Part shown: positions 22,451 through 34,283 of the stretch, piece after piece
Position numbering within the stretch: the first letter of the stretch is position 1
Layout of the letters: each line of letters begins with the position of its first letter
The notes under the pieces: model-generated
Database searches by the model: none
What the model was told of the DNA's origin: nothing
What the model saw: only the letters and a program-made list of their open reading frames with translations
Translations under genes and position numbers: made by a program
From: Trichopria drosophilae
Lineage: Eukaryota; Arthropoda; Insecta; Hymenoptera; Diapriidae
Direction: 5' to 3'
Assembly: GCA_030407085.1 (NCBI GenBank)
Contig: CM059584.1
Location: forward strand, 61,643,501-61,707,500
Length of the DNA stretch: 64,000 nt

Positions 22451-22625
22451 TAAATTTGATTTCTTAAAGTCATAATTACATTATTTACATTCCTGCATGT
22501 CAATCGAAACTGTTTAGAACCAGTGGTAATTTAATTTTTCAAATTATTTTTTTATTACTAATACACTGCAGACATGAACCACCAGATATATCAATATAAA
22601 TTTTCGATTACTTTAATCCATTAAC

Positions 22626-23325
22626 GCCTGAATAACACAAAATTTAATAGCGACTTTGGGCTTTCAAATTTTACTGAAGTTGCTGTTTTTCTTTTACGAA
22701 ACTACATATTCTAGATGTTTTCGGATGTACCCTACACGATGCAACCATTAAAAAAAAAAATATCATTTTGCTGGCAAATTTTCGTAAAAAATCTTGTTTT
22801 TTATATGATTTTTTTTTAGAAAACGACCGATTCTAACCAGGAAAATGGTTTCTTCATGTAGTAAATGGCCACAAACGTGTTATTAATACTTGTACTGGGA
22901 AAATATGAGGGTAGTTTGTCCTCAAAATGATTTTCCTGTAAATGCGAAGCTTGCAAAATCGATAACATCGGTAATTGACAATAAATCGATTTTGAAAGGC
23001 TCCTATTTGCAGGAAAAACATTTTGAAAGCAAACTACCCCCAAGTACAAGGATTAATAACACGTTTACATCCGTTTATTCCATAAAGAAACTATTTTTCT
23101 GCCTATAATCGGTTGTTTTATACAAAGAAATCGTATAGAAGTCGCGATTTTGTATGAAAATTTTACAGGAAAGAGTGGAAGATTAAATTTTTCACATTTT
23201 TGAATGATTACATCATGTAGAGCACACCTGAAAACATCCAGAAAATGTGCTTTCCTAAAAAATAACGGAGAATACATTAAAATTTGAAAGCCCAAAGTCG
23301 CTGTTCAATTTTGTGTGATTCGGGC
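22626..23325. mobile_element. Palindromic foldback element
   Basis: Inverted ends GCCTGAATAACACAAAATTT and GCCCGAATCACACAAAATTG. An inner inverted pair (about 22830-22930 versus 23010-23110) contains GGTAGTTTG and GTGTTATTAATACTTG on opposite strands. It abuts the ATC tract of the right arm. Confidence 0.8.
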
Positions 23326-23326
23326 A

Positions 23327-23401
23327 TCAACATCATCATTATCGTCATTGTCATCACCGTCATCGGCGTCATAGTCACGAGGACCACCGTCACCATTAGT
23401 G

Positions 23402-23463
<62 letters not shown>

Positions 23464-23870
23464 GTCGGCTTTGTCATGATTGTCATCATCATCATCACCT
23501 TCATCATCATAACTATCAACATCGTCATCATTATCACAATCATCGTTATCACGATCATCGTTGTCATCACTACAATAATCGTCGTTTCACCATCATCATC
23601 GTCGTCATCAACATCATCATCTTCATTATAACCATTATCATCAGCACCACCACCATCAGCATCGCAATCGTCGTCGTCGTCGTCATCGTCATCGACATTG
23701 TCATCTTCGTCAACATGGCCATCATCACCGTCTCCATCATCGACATCATAATCATCGTCATTCTAACCATCACTATTGTCATCATCATTATCATCATCAT
23801 CGTCATCATCATTATCATCATTATCGTCATCAACATCACCGCCGTCGTCATCATTATTGCACCAATAGAC
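23327..23870. repeat. (ATC)n imperfect trinucleotide tract, right arm
   Basis: About 540 bp of CAT/ATC units, with a pure run of about 20 units at 23400-23465. The outer ~100 bp mirror 13675-13760. Confidence 0.95.
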
Positions 23871-25405
23871 ATCAAGCATAACCAAAAATAATGTGTTATG
23901 ATTAAATATTTATCATGGGTTTAATCTAAGATCAATGCATTTCTAATGTATGTTCTGTATTAGCGTTGTTCTTTTAAGAAAAAAAAATTTATATACATTA
24001 AAAAATCATACGTCTTCTGAAATGTAATCGATATTGTTCTTTATCGGTTAACCGATATCGAGTTAAAAAGTAAAAGCTTAATGGTCTCCGCTGTTATCTC
24101 TGCTATTTAACCCTGTGCGGCATAATGATCCCAATTGGGACAACCTTTTCCTAAACAATTTTTGATGAATTTGAAGTAGTTTTTATTCGATTTAACCGCT
24201 TTTTTTTGTTATTACATGTTCATGGGATGTTAAAATATCAAAATTCATGTGTACAGTCTGTAAAATTATTGTCAATTTTCTAATAATTAACAAACAAAAT
24301 CTAAAATTGGTCACTTTTAGATAAAAAATGCATCATTGACGAACCTTTTAGAGATAATATTACGAAATTGGACACTCAGGGTTTCCGGAGTCGCTGATTA
24401 CGAATCTGACCACGGATTTTGAAAATTCAAAATGGCGGATCCAAGATGGACTACCGAAATATGAAAATTTACCCGATAATGATAAAACTGGGTACTCGGG
24501 GGTTTGTGGGGTCGCTGATTGCGAATCTGAAGTAAGATTTTAAAAATTCAAAATGGTGGATTCAAAGTGGCCGACAGAAAAGTGAAAAAGTACCCGATCT
24601 TGATGAAACTGGGTACTCGGCGGTTTTCGGGGTCGCTGATCACGAATCAGATCTCAGACTTATATATTTAAAATTCAGAGTACATAGAGTACCCAGTTTT
24701 ATCTCGATCAAGTAAATTTTTACATTACCGTCAGCCATCTTGGATCCGCAGTTTCGAATTTTTAAAATCTGACTTCACATTTTTAATCAGCGAACCCAAA
24801 AACCCCCTAATACCCAGTTTCATCAAGTTTCGGGTAATTTTTCGCATTTTGGTCGGCCATCTTGGTTCCGCCATTTTGAGTTTTCAAAATCTGACTTCAG
24901 ATTCGTGATCAGCGACCCCAAAAAACCCCGAATACCCAGTTTCATAAAGTTTGGGGTAATTTTTCGCATTTTGGTCGGCCATCTTGGCTCCGCCATTTTG
25001 ATTTTTCAAAATCTGACTTCAGATTCGTGATCAGCGACCCCAAAAACCCCCGAGTTCCCAGTTTCATAAAGTTTGGGTAATTTTTCGCATTTTGGTCGGC
25101 CATCTTGGCTCCGCCATTTTGAATTTTCAAAATCTCTCTTCAGATTCGTAATCAGCGACCCCGAAAACCCCCGAGTAACAGTAAACAATTTTCAGCTGTT
25201 TTCCTTGTAAAAAAAAATGTACGCAGCTGCAAGAGTTAAATGGGAAAACTTTATGCCCTCTGCGCGACCTCTAAATATCGTCCGATGGTCTCCAGCCAAT
25301 GACCAAAATTTTTGTTATTTTTTGTACTTTCGATTCGTGACTAGCCGTTTCTGAATCATGGACAGACGTCTTCACATTTCAAAACTTCGAATTTTTGGTC
25401 CACCC
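23745..25405 (-). repeat. Right arm (long TIR) of the giant element
   Basis: Reverse complement of 11163-13750, with fewer tandem copies (about six ~121-bp units at 24380-25165). The outer 240 bp (25170-25405) mirror 11163-11400 with a few substitutions and small indels. Confidence 0.85.
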
Positions 25406-25407
25406 TA

Positions 25408-26889
25408 ATATATATATAATGTACTATTCGTATTATATATGAAAGAGTTGCCAGATGTACATCCTTGTATTTTACTTAATTCATATGTAGCAACGATGTA
25501 CACGTTGTAATTTCTCTCAACTATTATTGTAGATATAAAAGAATTTAAAAGAAGTCTGTATTCATTTGTTTTTCCCAACTACCTATATAGAATGTACGGT
25601 GATAATTTCATTATTGCAACATAATGTCACGAGTAGCATCCCGTGTTGCTTAAAGTTCTGGCTTTAAATGCAATGTTCATAATTTAATAGAAAATCACAT
25701 TATTGAACTATTAAAGTTTATTATTTTAAATGAACTGTTTTTTTTTCAATTGCCCATTTCATTCGTTTGAAATCCTCGCTTACTGTCGGTAACTGCTGAT
25801 TGCCGATTGAAAAAATTCTAATCGCTGCGTAACGACTCACCTGTTATCCTTACACCATGGATAAATGCAACTAATTCAATTTAATTTAATTAGATTTAAC
25901 CTGACATCTGAATTTGTGTTCAATTTATCACAATGCGAATAATTTACATTTATGTCTTGTATTCTCTTTATACACATGTACAATGTTGATTTAAATTTAA
26001 TATCGGTTAAGGGGAAGCTAAACAAGCCGCTACTCCTTTACCGCTAACATAGTTCAAATGTCGCAACATGGAACACATATTTTTCGTCTACGCTTCTCCT
26101 ACAAAGATTGCCTCAATCAGGCTATGCTCAATATTTTGTATTTTTTTTATCTTCAATTTAAGCCTAGTTTGATAAAATCGGCTCAGGAGATCGTGAGATA
26201 TGGATAATTATTTGATCGGCTTTCAAGATTCACGAACGAAAATTTTGTCCTTCTTTTCATTGGACGCTTTGGACACTGAGATAGAAGAAACGTTTAGCAA
26301 CAAGGATTGATAGCTCCGTTAGTGAATGATAGGACATAGAGATAGGATGATATAGTTCAAAATAAGGGCAACAAGGACAAGCGTCAGGACTTGGCGATCA
26401 TGTTTCGATATCTGTATGACAGAAACAGATCTTGCAATATGGCGGCTTGCACTCCGCTGATCAGCGGCGGCTTTAAATTCAATACGAACAGTATTGACGG
26501 TTTGACGTTTTGTGGAATAGAAGAAGAAGACATCTTTGTGAAAAAATCATTGATGTTGACCTGTGAGATGACGCAATAGAGATCCGCCTGAAAAGTGGCT
26601 TGGAGCACCGTTTTGGAATTTTGACAGCGGTCTGTGGTCTTCTAGTATCCTTGCCAGTGAAAAAATAAAAATTTTGTATCTCCAGAAACTCTACAAAAAC
26701 GTAAGTGAACTTTTCTCAACGTAATGTTGAAATGATCTTGGAAGCGTAGTTTATAATTTTCATAAGAATCTTCGTAGTTGATTGCTGGCAAGGAATTGAA
26801 AACGATTATAAAAAAGTGTAAATAACGGTATTAAGAATTTATATAATTTGTCGTAATGTCATGTATCATATACGTACAGAGGGCAGAAA
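25408..26889. other. Gene-free stretch
   Basis: AT-rich sequence without a recognisable gene or repeat pair. Short ORFs around 26390-26600 overlap on both strands and have no coding character I recognise. Confidence 0.5.
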
Positions 26890-27168
26890 ATACTAGTGGT
26901 TTGTCTTTCCGACACGACTAGCTTGTGTCTAATAATGTTTTGTTTTTAAAGACAAGTGACGAGTAGACAAGTAGTTCGTCTCTATTACATTAGTGAGTTC
27001 TCTTCCAATATTAGCCAGTTGTCCTCCGAAACGAGCCAGTCATCTTTATACAGTAACCACTCGTGTCGGATGACGACTTACTAACTCTTAGAGACGAACT
27101 ACTTTTCTTTGAAAACAAAACATTATTAGACACGAGCCAGTCGTGTCGGAAAGACAAACTATTAGTAT
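26890..27168. mobile_element. Small foldback MITE (~280 bp)
   Basis: Arms of ~85 bp are inverted: GTTTGTCTTTCCGACACGAC near 26900 and GTCGTGTCGGAAAGACAAAC near 27138. Termini are ATACTAGTGG and CTATTAGTAT. A second pair, CTTTTC/GTAGTTCGTCTCT, lies inside. No ORF. Confidence 0.85.
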
Positions 27169-28320
27169 CATAGTTCGTCCAGCTTCTATGTGTACACATT
27201 TTTAAGCATTTCTTGGCATTTTGAGGATGAAATGCACTAGAAATGTATTTTCGATATATGATAATTAATAAAGAAAGTATCTAATAATATACTTGATTGT
27301 TACAGTCGATTGTTGATGATATGAAACAATTTAGATATGAAACAGTCCCTCTTGTTGGCTTCAATGCTCTTTACCATGAATAGTTATTGAAGTGCAGCTA
27401 CTTGACAAGATTAGTGAGTTGACATCGATTTTCTGACATCCTGGCTGTTGAAAAAGTAGAAATTTTGTAACTTTTGAAAATTTATTGAAAAGTAAGTAAA
27501 CATTTCTGAAATATAATCTTCCAGTGATCTTGGGAGTACATTTTTTCATTTAGAAAGGAATTTCCATAATTGACTTATAGGAGAAAAAAATAAACAATTC
27601 GAAGCATGTGTTACTTCTAAATATCGCATTAAGAATTTAAGTCTTTTTACGAAATGATATATTCTGCTATTTATAATATTTTCTGTCATTTCAAGCTTGA
27701 AGTGCACTTGCGATAAAATTGTGATACGCAACTATTCATAATGAAAGTGTTCCCTGATTTATTTATCTTCCATAGTCGATTGTCAAGCTGGAAGAACTTG
27801 GGAGCTCGAAATAATAGCAATATATCATATTAGGATAAAAGATTTAAATTCTTAGTACGATTGGTCACAGTTTCTTGAAATCAGTTTTCGATTTCCTTTC
27901 TTCCGTAAGTCAAGTACAGAGATTCTATTGTAAATTAAAAAACGTACTTGAGATTTTTAAAACTAATTCGGATACTTAATCAGCCGCAATAAAAATCCTC
28001 GAGTAACAAATTTTGTCGAAATAGAATTACATCTTAAATTTTTGTCTGTCATATTGAATCTGCCATTTTGAATTTCGAAAAAATAACTTCCGATTCATAA
28101 TCAGCGACTCCGAAGACGCCCGAGTAACAAATTTTGTCCAAATAGAATTATATTTTAAATTTTGTCCGCTACATTGGGTGCGCCAAAAACTGCCAAGTAA
28201 CAATTTTCAGCTAAATTGGACAAAAGGAAAAATGCGTGACTCAATTGGTTAATTTATTTCTGTAAAATATTTCTAGTACATTACATATTTCAAATTTTCT
28301 TAACTCCCACACTCACACAG
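27169..28320. other. Gene-free stretch with one degenerate 121-bp-like unit
   Basis: AT-rich. At about 28050-28200 two diverged copies read CCATTTTGAATTTCG and ATCAGCGACTCCG, the reverse strand of the ~121-bp unit. No ORF of note. Confidence 0.5.
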
Positions 28321-28451
<131 letters not shown>

Positions 28452-29084
28452 GCGGGCGAGCACGCGCACGCACCCACACAAATACGCAAATGTACGCTGT
28501 ACGTTCGACCGATGTACCAAGCTATTACACCCTAGCAAATGCTTATTTTTCTTTTCTATCTTTCTTTCTCAGGTTTGCATGGCGAGAAGAATAAAAGTGC
28601 CCTTACTCGAAATTCTTGCTAGCCACTTCATCATCGCGTTCCTATATACAGGGTGTCCATTAAATTGCAGACCGGGCTAATAACTTAACCAAACATGTTT
28701 TTTCTAAAAACGTCGAAACACGTGAAACGATTTTTTAAAAAATCTATTTTTTTCAGGGGGTTACGCCCCCCCCCCCCTATAAGGGTTCACTTGGGGACGA
28801 AGAGGGTTTAAGATCTTAAATGGTAACATAGGTCGAGTGGGGGCTCATTTAAAAGCTCTTTTCGAGACGAATTCAAGGCACCAGGCACAGATGGCGCTGC
28901 GATCAGTATTCGCGAAATTATTTGACTTTCAAGATTTTTAATCTAGTAGAGAATGATTGCAACTGAGACGGAGAAACCAACTATAGTACTGTTGATAGTA
29001 GAAAATTTTCGCATTTACCAATTTAAGGATAATCTGTATGAAAACTTTTCACTTCCTATTCTTATTTAACCCTTTGCGGCATAC
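28452..29084. other. Gene-free stretch with a MITE-like terminus
   Basis: TACAGGGTGTCCATTAAATT at about 28646 looks like one end of a mariner-type MITE. The partner was not found. A C13 run lies at 28767-28779. No coding signal. Confidence 0.45.
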
Positions 29085-30137
29085 ATTTTTCATTATACGA
29101 TAAACGCCTGAAAATTGTTACTCGGGGGTTTTCGAGGTCGCTAATTATGAGTGTGAAATCAGATATTGAAAATTCAAAACTGTGATTCCAAGATGGCCGA
29201 CGGAAAAGTGAAAATTTACTTGATCGAGGTAAAACTGGGTACTCTATGTATTCTGAATTTTAATATTCGCCGCGCACTGGGAGTCCAGCAGACCCCATGA
29301 TGAATTTAAAGGTAAATAAGTCGCTTTATTATTTTTAAATTGGAAATATAGGAACATCTATCCGTAATTTAAAGTACTACCAATAAATTTCTGGTAATAC
29401 CGTTGTCTGACAAACGTCAGTATACTGGTGGTACGTTACAAAAGTTAGTCGATTTCTTGGCGGGGTCCAGCGGACCCCAGTATGACTACGGTGTATAATT
29501 TGAAGAAAATAAAATCATGATTCGTATAGTATCAATAGTCGAAATAACACGGTAAATAATGCGTATTGTATATCTATTATTTACTGTCAATAATATTAAG
29601 ATATGTTTTAGAGATGACTTAAAATTTAAGAGTTCGTTATATTCGTAAGCAGTTAGAAGACACGGAGGAAGGTGAAACTATTGGCGGAGATGTTTCAGAA
29701 ATTTTCAATTATCAGAATGTAAATTATTTTATTTGTTCAGTTATATATGTTATATTTAAAAATTATGTATAAACAAAGTATATAGGTAAAAATTATGTAT
29801 TTTATTTTTTAAAGATTAAGCACTTCATTTAACTAAATAAATACCTTTTTTTAATTGTACATCAATAGACTATTTTTTTTCGTCAAGACCGCAATCTGCA
29901 AAGTACGTCCAGAAAATTTCATTAAAAAATATTAAAAACATAGTATATTATGATTTTTTAAGTATATAAAGTCATTTTCTGCACTTTCTTTTATTTTTAA
30001 TTTTCTTTACTATGTTAAATGCAAACTTATGCAAGTTGAACAATGGGATCATAATTTGGGATGGTTGAACAACGCCCAAAATGTTTGTAAGCTGCTATGG
30101 CTTACTCTTCTAAAACAGGAACGACTTTAAGCATTGG

Positions 30138-32813
30138 GGGCATTCCATGTGAAATCGCCAACGTTTCGGAGTCAAGTTTCAGAACTTATTCAAAATTGAA
30201 CTACGTTTAGAATGCGTAAAGATAAGCCTATCCTGTAAATTTCAGCTCAAAATATTAATTTGTTCAAAAGTTATCGATAAAAGTGTAAATGACAAAAATG
30301 AAATTTACCATTTTTTAAACGGCGATATCTCGAAAACTATCATTCAGAGAGAAAAAAATGTTTTATTCGAAAATGTGCAGAAATGTCTAAATTTTGCACT
30401 GGTGTGAATGATATAAACAAAATATTATTGTTTATAACAAATTTTCAAGATTATTTTGTTGTAACTCAATTTTCGCTCGATATGCCATCTTTTTTTTCTT
30501 GTGACATAAACAAAAGTTGTTCGCAAAAGTGTTTTCTTTAACATCGCAAATTTTCAGTTTGTCATCTTTGAAACTGGCTTTGTAATGTAAAGAAAACTGA
30601 GCGCATGAGTGTCCGTGCGCCATGCCGCCGTCCGTACATATCGGCCGCCCGGTCGTATAAAACGCCCTTTCCCCCTTTTCAGGCTTACAATTCTAACTAC
30701 TTGTTTATAATATTGTCAAGTATATAGTGGTGGTAAGTATATAAGTATGTATACCCCGATGTTTTTTCTACATATTTTTATTTGGGTCATTACTTGGAAA
30801 ATGAAAGAGGGGTTTGTTTAAAAACATGTACATCGTTCATTCACATAGAACTTTTCTCCCAAGTAGCATCAGTCTTTAGGTTACTTGGACACTGAGCACA
30901 TCACTGTTTAGTTATTTTATCCAAAAGACAATTTGATAATTTATATACAAAAGTAATGATTGCGGTTGCTAAATTATAAACTTTTCTTGACGAGAGCAAT
31001 ACAGAATACAAAAACTCATGATGCCCGAATGTACTACGGAATGAATGCGATTTTAGACAATGTCAACAATGTCCGGGATTTATAAAAGTATATAAATCAA
31101 TTGAAAAATATTTTTGATAAAAACAATATTAACAGGTTTGCATTCAAGGAATGGAAGGGTCTGAATAATCGATGGCATTTTGTGAAATCTGAATAAATTA
31201 GAGAAAAATATTGGAAAGAACTTGAATCTCGAATATCTAAACTTCGGATTCATAATTTCATAGCCCGGAATCAAAGCAATTTTATAAAAATGAAAAAATA
31301 AAATCGACACTCTGATGAAGTGATGGTACTGGGTTATTTCTCAGAAAATTATTCATTTAAAATACAGGATGAAATTCAAAGTCATCACTGGTCTCAGAAT
31401 CAAGTTGCCATCCATCCATTCGTAATCTATACAAGAGCAAATTATTATCAAAAATATTTTCCAATTGATTAATCCTTTATATATTAATACTTTAATAAAT
31501 CCCGGACATTGTTGACATTTTCTAAAGTCGCATTCATTCCGTATAGTACATTCACGCATCATGAATTTTAACATATCATGATACGTGTTGGGAGAGTCGG
31601 CGTGATGGTCGTGCGGGCTAAGGCGTCAGTCTTAGTCCGCCCGAACTGAACGTCGCGAAGGGCCCGAGTTCGAATCCCCGTCCTGCCATTTTCTCTGCTT
31701 ATGTCCAGTGTGGAATAACCGGGGAACTTTGCTGGGCGAAGGTACGAATTTGGGACCGCTGCCGACCCCGTTCGGCAGTTATCGGTACCGTCAGCGTCTT
31801 ATCCGCGGTCGGTACGTCGTGGGTCTTATCTCGGATAAAGATGGGATAAGCCCCGCGTCGTACTCGCTAAGGCACAGACCGTCGAATCTGCTGGTGGTAC
31901 CGATATTGGGGTAGGGGGGACTGGCTCTGGGTGGGTGTTGTGTGTGCCTATAGTTCTGTCTGTCTCTGTCCTGTACCTCTCCACCCGAGAGCCGACCCGC
32001 AAACAGACATATTCGTCATTAACGCGGGGGAAAATTTCCTGTCCTTTGTCCTTTTTGATACGTGTTGGGAATATTTTCTGTATTGTTCTCGTAAAGAAAA
32101 GTTTATAATTTAGCACCAGCAATTATTACTTTTGTATATAAATTATCGAATTTTCTTTGGGTAATATAACTAAAAAGTGGTGTGCTCAGTGCCAAAGTAA
32201 CCTAAAGACTGATATGCCACTTCGGAAAAAAGTTCTATATAAATGAACGATGTACATGTTTTTAAACAAACCCCTCTTTCATTTTCCAAGTAATGACCCA
32301 AATAAAAATATGTAGAAAAAACATCGGGGTATACTTATATACTTACCACCACTATATACCTGACAATATTGCAAACAAGTAGTTAGGAATTGTAAGCCTG
32401 AAAAGAGTGAAAGAGCGTTTTATACGGCCGGGCGGCCGATATGTACGGGCGGCGGCATAGCGCACGGACACTCATGCGCTCGGTTTTCTTTACATTACAA
32501 AGCCAGTTTCAAAGATGACAAACTGAAAATTTGCGACGTTAAAGAAAACACTTTTGCGAACAACTTTTGTTTATGTCACAAGAAACAAAAAGATGGCATA
32601 TCCAGCGAAAATTGAGTTACAACAAAATAATCTTGAAAATTTGTTATAAATAATAATATTTTGTTTATATTATTCACACCTTTTGAACAAATTAATATTT
32701 TCAGCTGAAATTTACAGGATAGGCTTATCTTTATGCATTCTAAACGTAGTTCAATTTTGAATAAGTTCTGAAACTTGATTCCGAAAAGTTGGCGATTTCA
32801 TATGGAATGCCCC
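30138..32813. mobile_element. Foldback element with ~1-kb arms and ATTGG duplication
   Basis: GGGCATTCCATGTGAAATCG at 30138 is mirrored at 32793-32813. Matching continues inward: the 30190-30260 block versus 32680-32750, 30880-30920 versus 32170-32210, and 31021-31090 versus 31485-31555. ATTGG is present at 30133-30137 and 32814-32818. No ORF of substance. The right arm is interrupted by a SINE. Confidence 0.85.
31594..32056 (+). mobile_element. tRNA-Leu-like SINE with 14-bp target duplication
   Basis: GATACGTGTTGGGA occurs at 31580-31593 and 32057-32070. The element opens with a tRNA-like head: box A TGGTCGTGCGGGCTAAGGCG (Leu/Ser type) and box B GAGTTCGAATCCC near 31669-31681. A ~370-bp tRNA-unrelated body follows, ending in a T/C-rich tail. 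It is GC-rich against its surroundings. It sits in the foldback's right arm, whose opposite arm lacks it. RNA polymerase III would transcribe it from boxes A and B. Confidence 0.88.
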
Positions 32814-33325
32814 ATTGGTGTCCGGTAGACCCCGCATGTCGTTTTTAGTATTTTTAGGAGGTGTGATTCGTGAACCAAAGGTTAAATACATAAGTCTGAG
32901 ATCAGATTCGTGATCAGCGACCCTGAAAACCCCGAGTACCCAGTTTCATTAAGATCGGGTTATTTTTCACTGTTTGGTCGGCCATCTTCGATCCGCCATT
33001 TTGAATTTTAAAAATCCGTGGTCAGATTCGTAATCAGCGACTCCGAAAACTCCAGAGTACCCAGTTTTGTAATATTATCTCTAAAAGGTTCGTCCATAAT
33101 GCATTTTTTATCTAAAAGTGACCATTTTTAGATTTTGTTTGTTAATTATTTAAACACTGACAATAATTTTACAGACTAGACGCATGAATTTGAATTTTAA
33201 CATCTCATGAACATGTAATAAAAAAAAGCGGATAAATCGAATAAAAACTACTTCAAATTCATCAAAAATTGTTTGGAAACAGGTGGTCCCAACTGGGACC
33301 ACTATGCCGCAAAAGGGTTAACTAA

Positions 33326-34283
33326 GGGTTAACACATTAACTAAGAGATTAAATCGCGTGAAATACCCGCTTGCAGAAAGAAATCGCTAATAGACTACAG
33401 GCCTGTGTCAAAAATTGATGGGTCATTTGAACCACCAGAAGCCCTATATAGAATGATATTAGGGTATAAAATAATAAGATTCAGCACCGTGCCGTCACTT
33501 GTAAGCTGTCCAACTGAGTGTAGGTGAGCTTTCAAAAGCACAGGTAGAGTAAGTACATTTTGGTCACGTAGTTTTGTACGGCATTCTTATCATCAGTAGA
33601 TCCATGGAAAATAATGAGAAAAGGCGTAGTGCCGTACAAAAGTAGTGCGCCACAAAGACGGACAATTTTTTGACTTTCCGGCGATTTTTAGGGCAAATTT
33701 GGTCATTCGATTGTGTACGGCATCAGTTCCGTGCAGTTTCAATACCTCTTCTAATCCATAAGTCTACTACGCCGTATAAAAAATCATGCGACAAGGGGAA
33801 AAATCGACTATATCATATTCGGACGTAAAAGTTTTGTGCTCTTTCCGAATCCATGAAAAAAAGAGGGGTTTCCATTTGAAAAAATTAACTTGACCTTGTA
33901 ATAACTTTCAAGGTCAAATTCAATGGTACCGTTAAATAGCCAGGGAAACCCCCTTAAACTTTTGTCTGAAACATTTTCCCCGAAAATGCTGCTCCCGCTG
34001 AGATATTTAGGCGTTTCCATACTTTTGGATCACCCTGTGTACATATGAGTATTAATTAAAATACTTATGTTTTTTAATGTAAATGTTCAATGCATAAATA
34101 TATTTTTTTTTTACTTTTTTTGTACACGATTCAACAAATTATATTAATGTTTGTAATATATATTACGTCAAAAAGTATACAAAACTTTTCATACTAACAT
34201 TCACAGTTTTTAATTCTTGAATATAATGTGCAGACCGTTGCATTTCAGATAGACGGCATAATGATTGATGTATATTATCAATC
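33326..34283. other. Gene-free stretch; GCCGTAC words and MITE end
   Basis: GCCGTAC or GTACGGC occurs at about 33576, 33629 and 33712, and GCCGTAT near 33770. 33800-34045 is a piece of the repeat family seen at 57880-59035 (AAGGTCA words), ending in a mariner-like GGATCACCCTGTGTA. No gene. Confidence 0.5.

Larger units (their letters stand above)
11163..25405 (+). mobile_element. Giant (14.2 kb) TIR DNA transposon with split transposase
   Basis: The ends are GGGTGGCCCAAA at 11163 and, inverted, TTTTGGTCCACCC ending at 25405, each followed by TA in a TATATA context. From both ends inward the two arms match in reverse complement. They share the 250-bp outer unique part, a ~121-bp tandem array (longer on the left), a unique block, and a (GAT/ATC)n tract. 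The left arm is about 2.6 kb and the right about 1.7 kb. Between them lie the exons of a hAT-like DDE transposase (plus strand) and several nested elements. A TA target duplication is likely but cannot be separated from the flanking (TA)n. The element belongs to no superfamily I can name with confidence. Confidence 0.7.
29264..32881. mobile_element. TTAA-flanked insertion (piggyBac-type target choice)
   Basis: TTAA at 29260-29263 and 32882-32885. The uninterrupted homologue at 12860 has one TTTAAATA at this point. This is the duplication used by piggyBac (and Kolobok) elements. The outer ends TATTCGCC... and ...CCAAAGG are not clear inverted repeats. GTCC(A/G)G(C/T)(A/G)GACCCC words lie near both ends. 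A short reading at 29636-29705 (VRYIRKQLEDTEEGE) could be a residual exon. No transposase core is left. Confidence 0.6.
29085..33325 (+). repeat. Third copy of giant-element arm, split by insertion
   Basis: 29085-29259 matches 11360-11450 and 12790-12860. 32886-33325 matches 12860-13430, ending in the same GGGACCA-TATGCCGCA-GGGTTAA block. The two halves join across the TTAA duplication, proving they were once contiguous. Only one arm is present here. Confidence 0.85.

Noticed and set aside
23065..23295. Paired ORFs in 22816-23295 on both strands
   Set aside because: They are mirror translations of the palindromic element at 22626-23325.
31594..31690. tRNA-Leu gene
   Set aside because: Flanking 14-bp direct repeats enclose a much longer unit; this is a SINE head.
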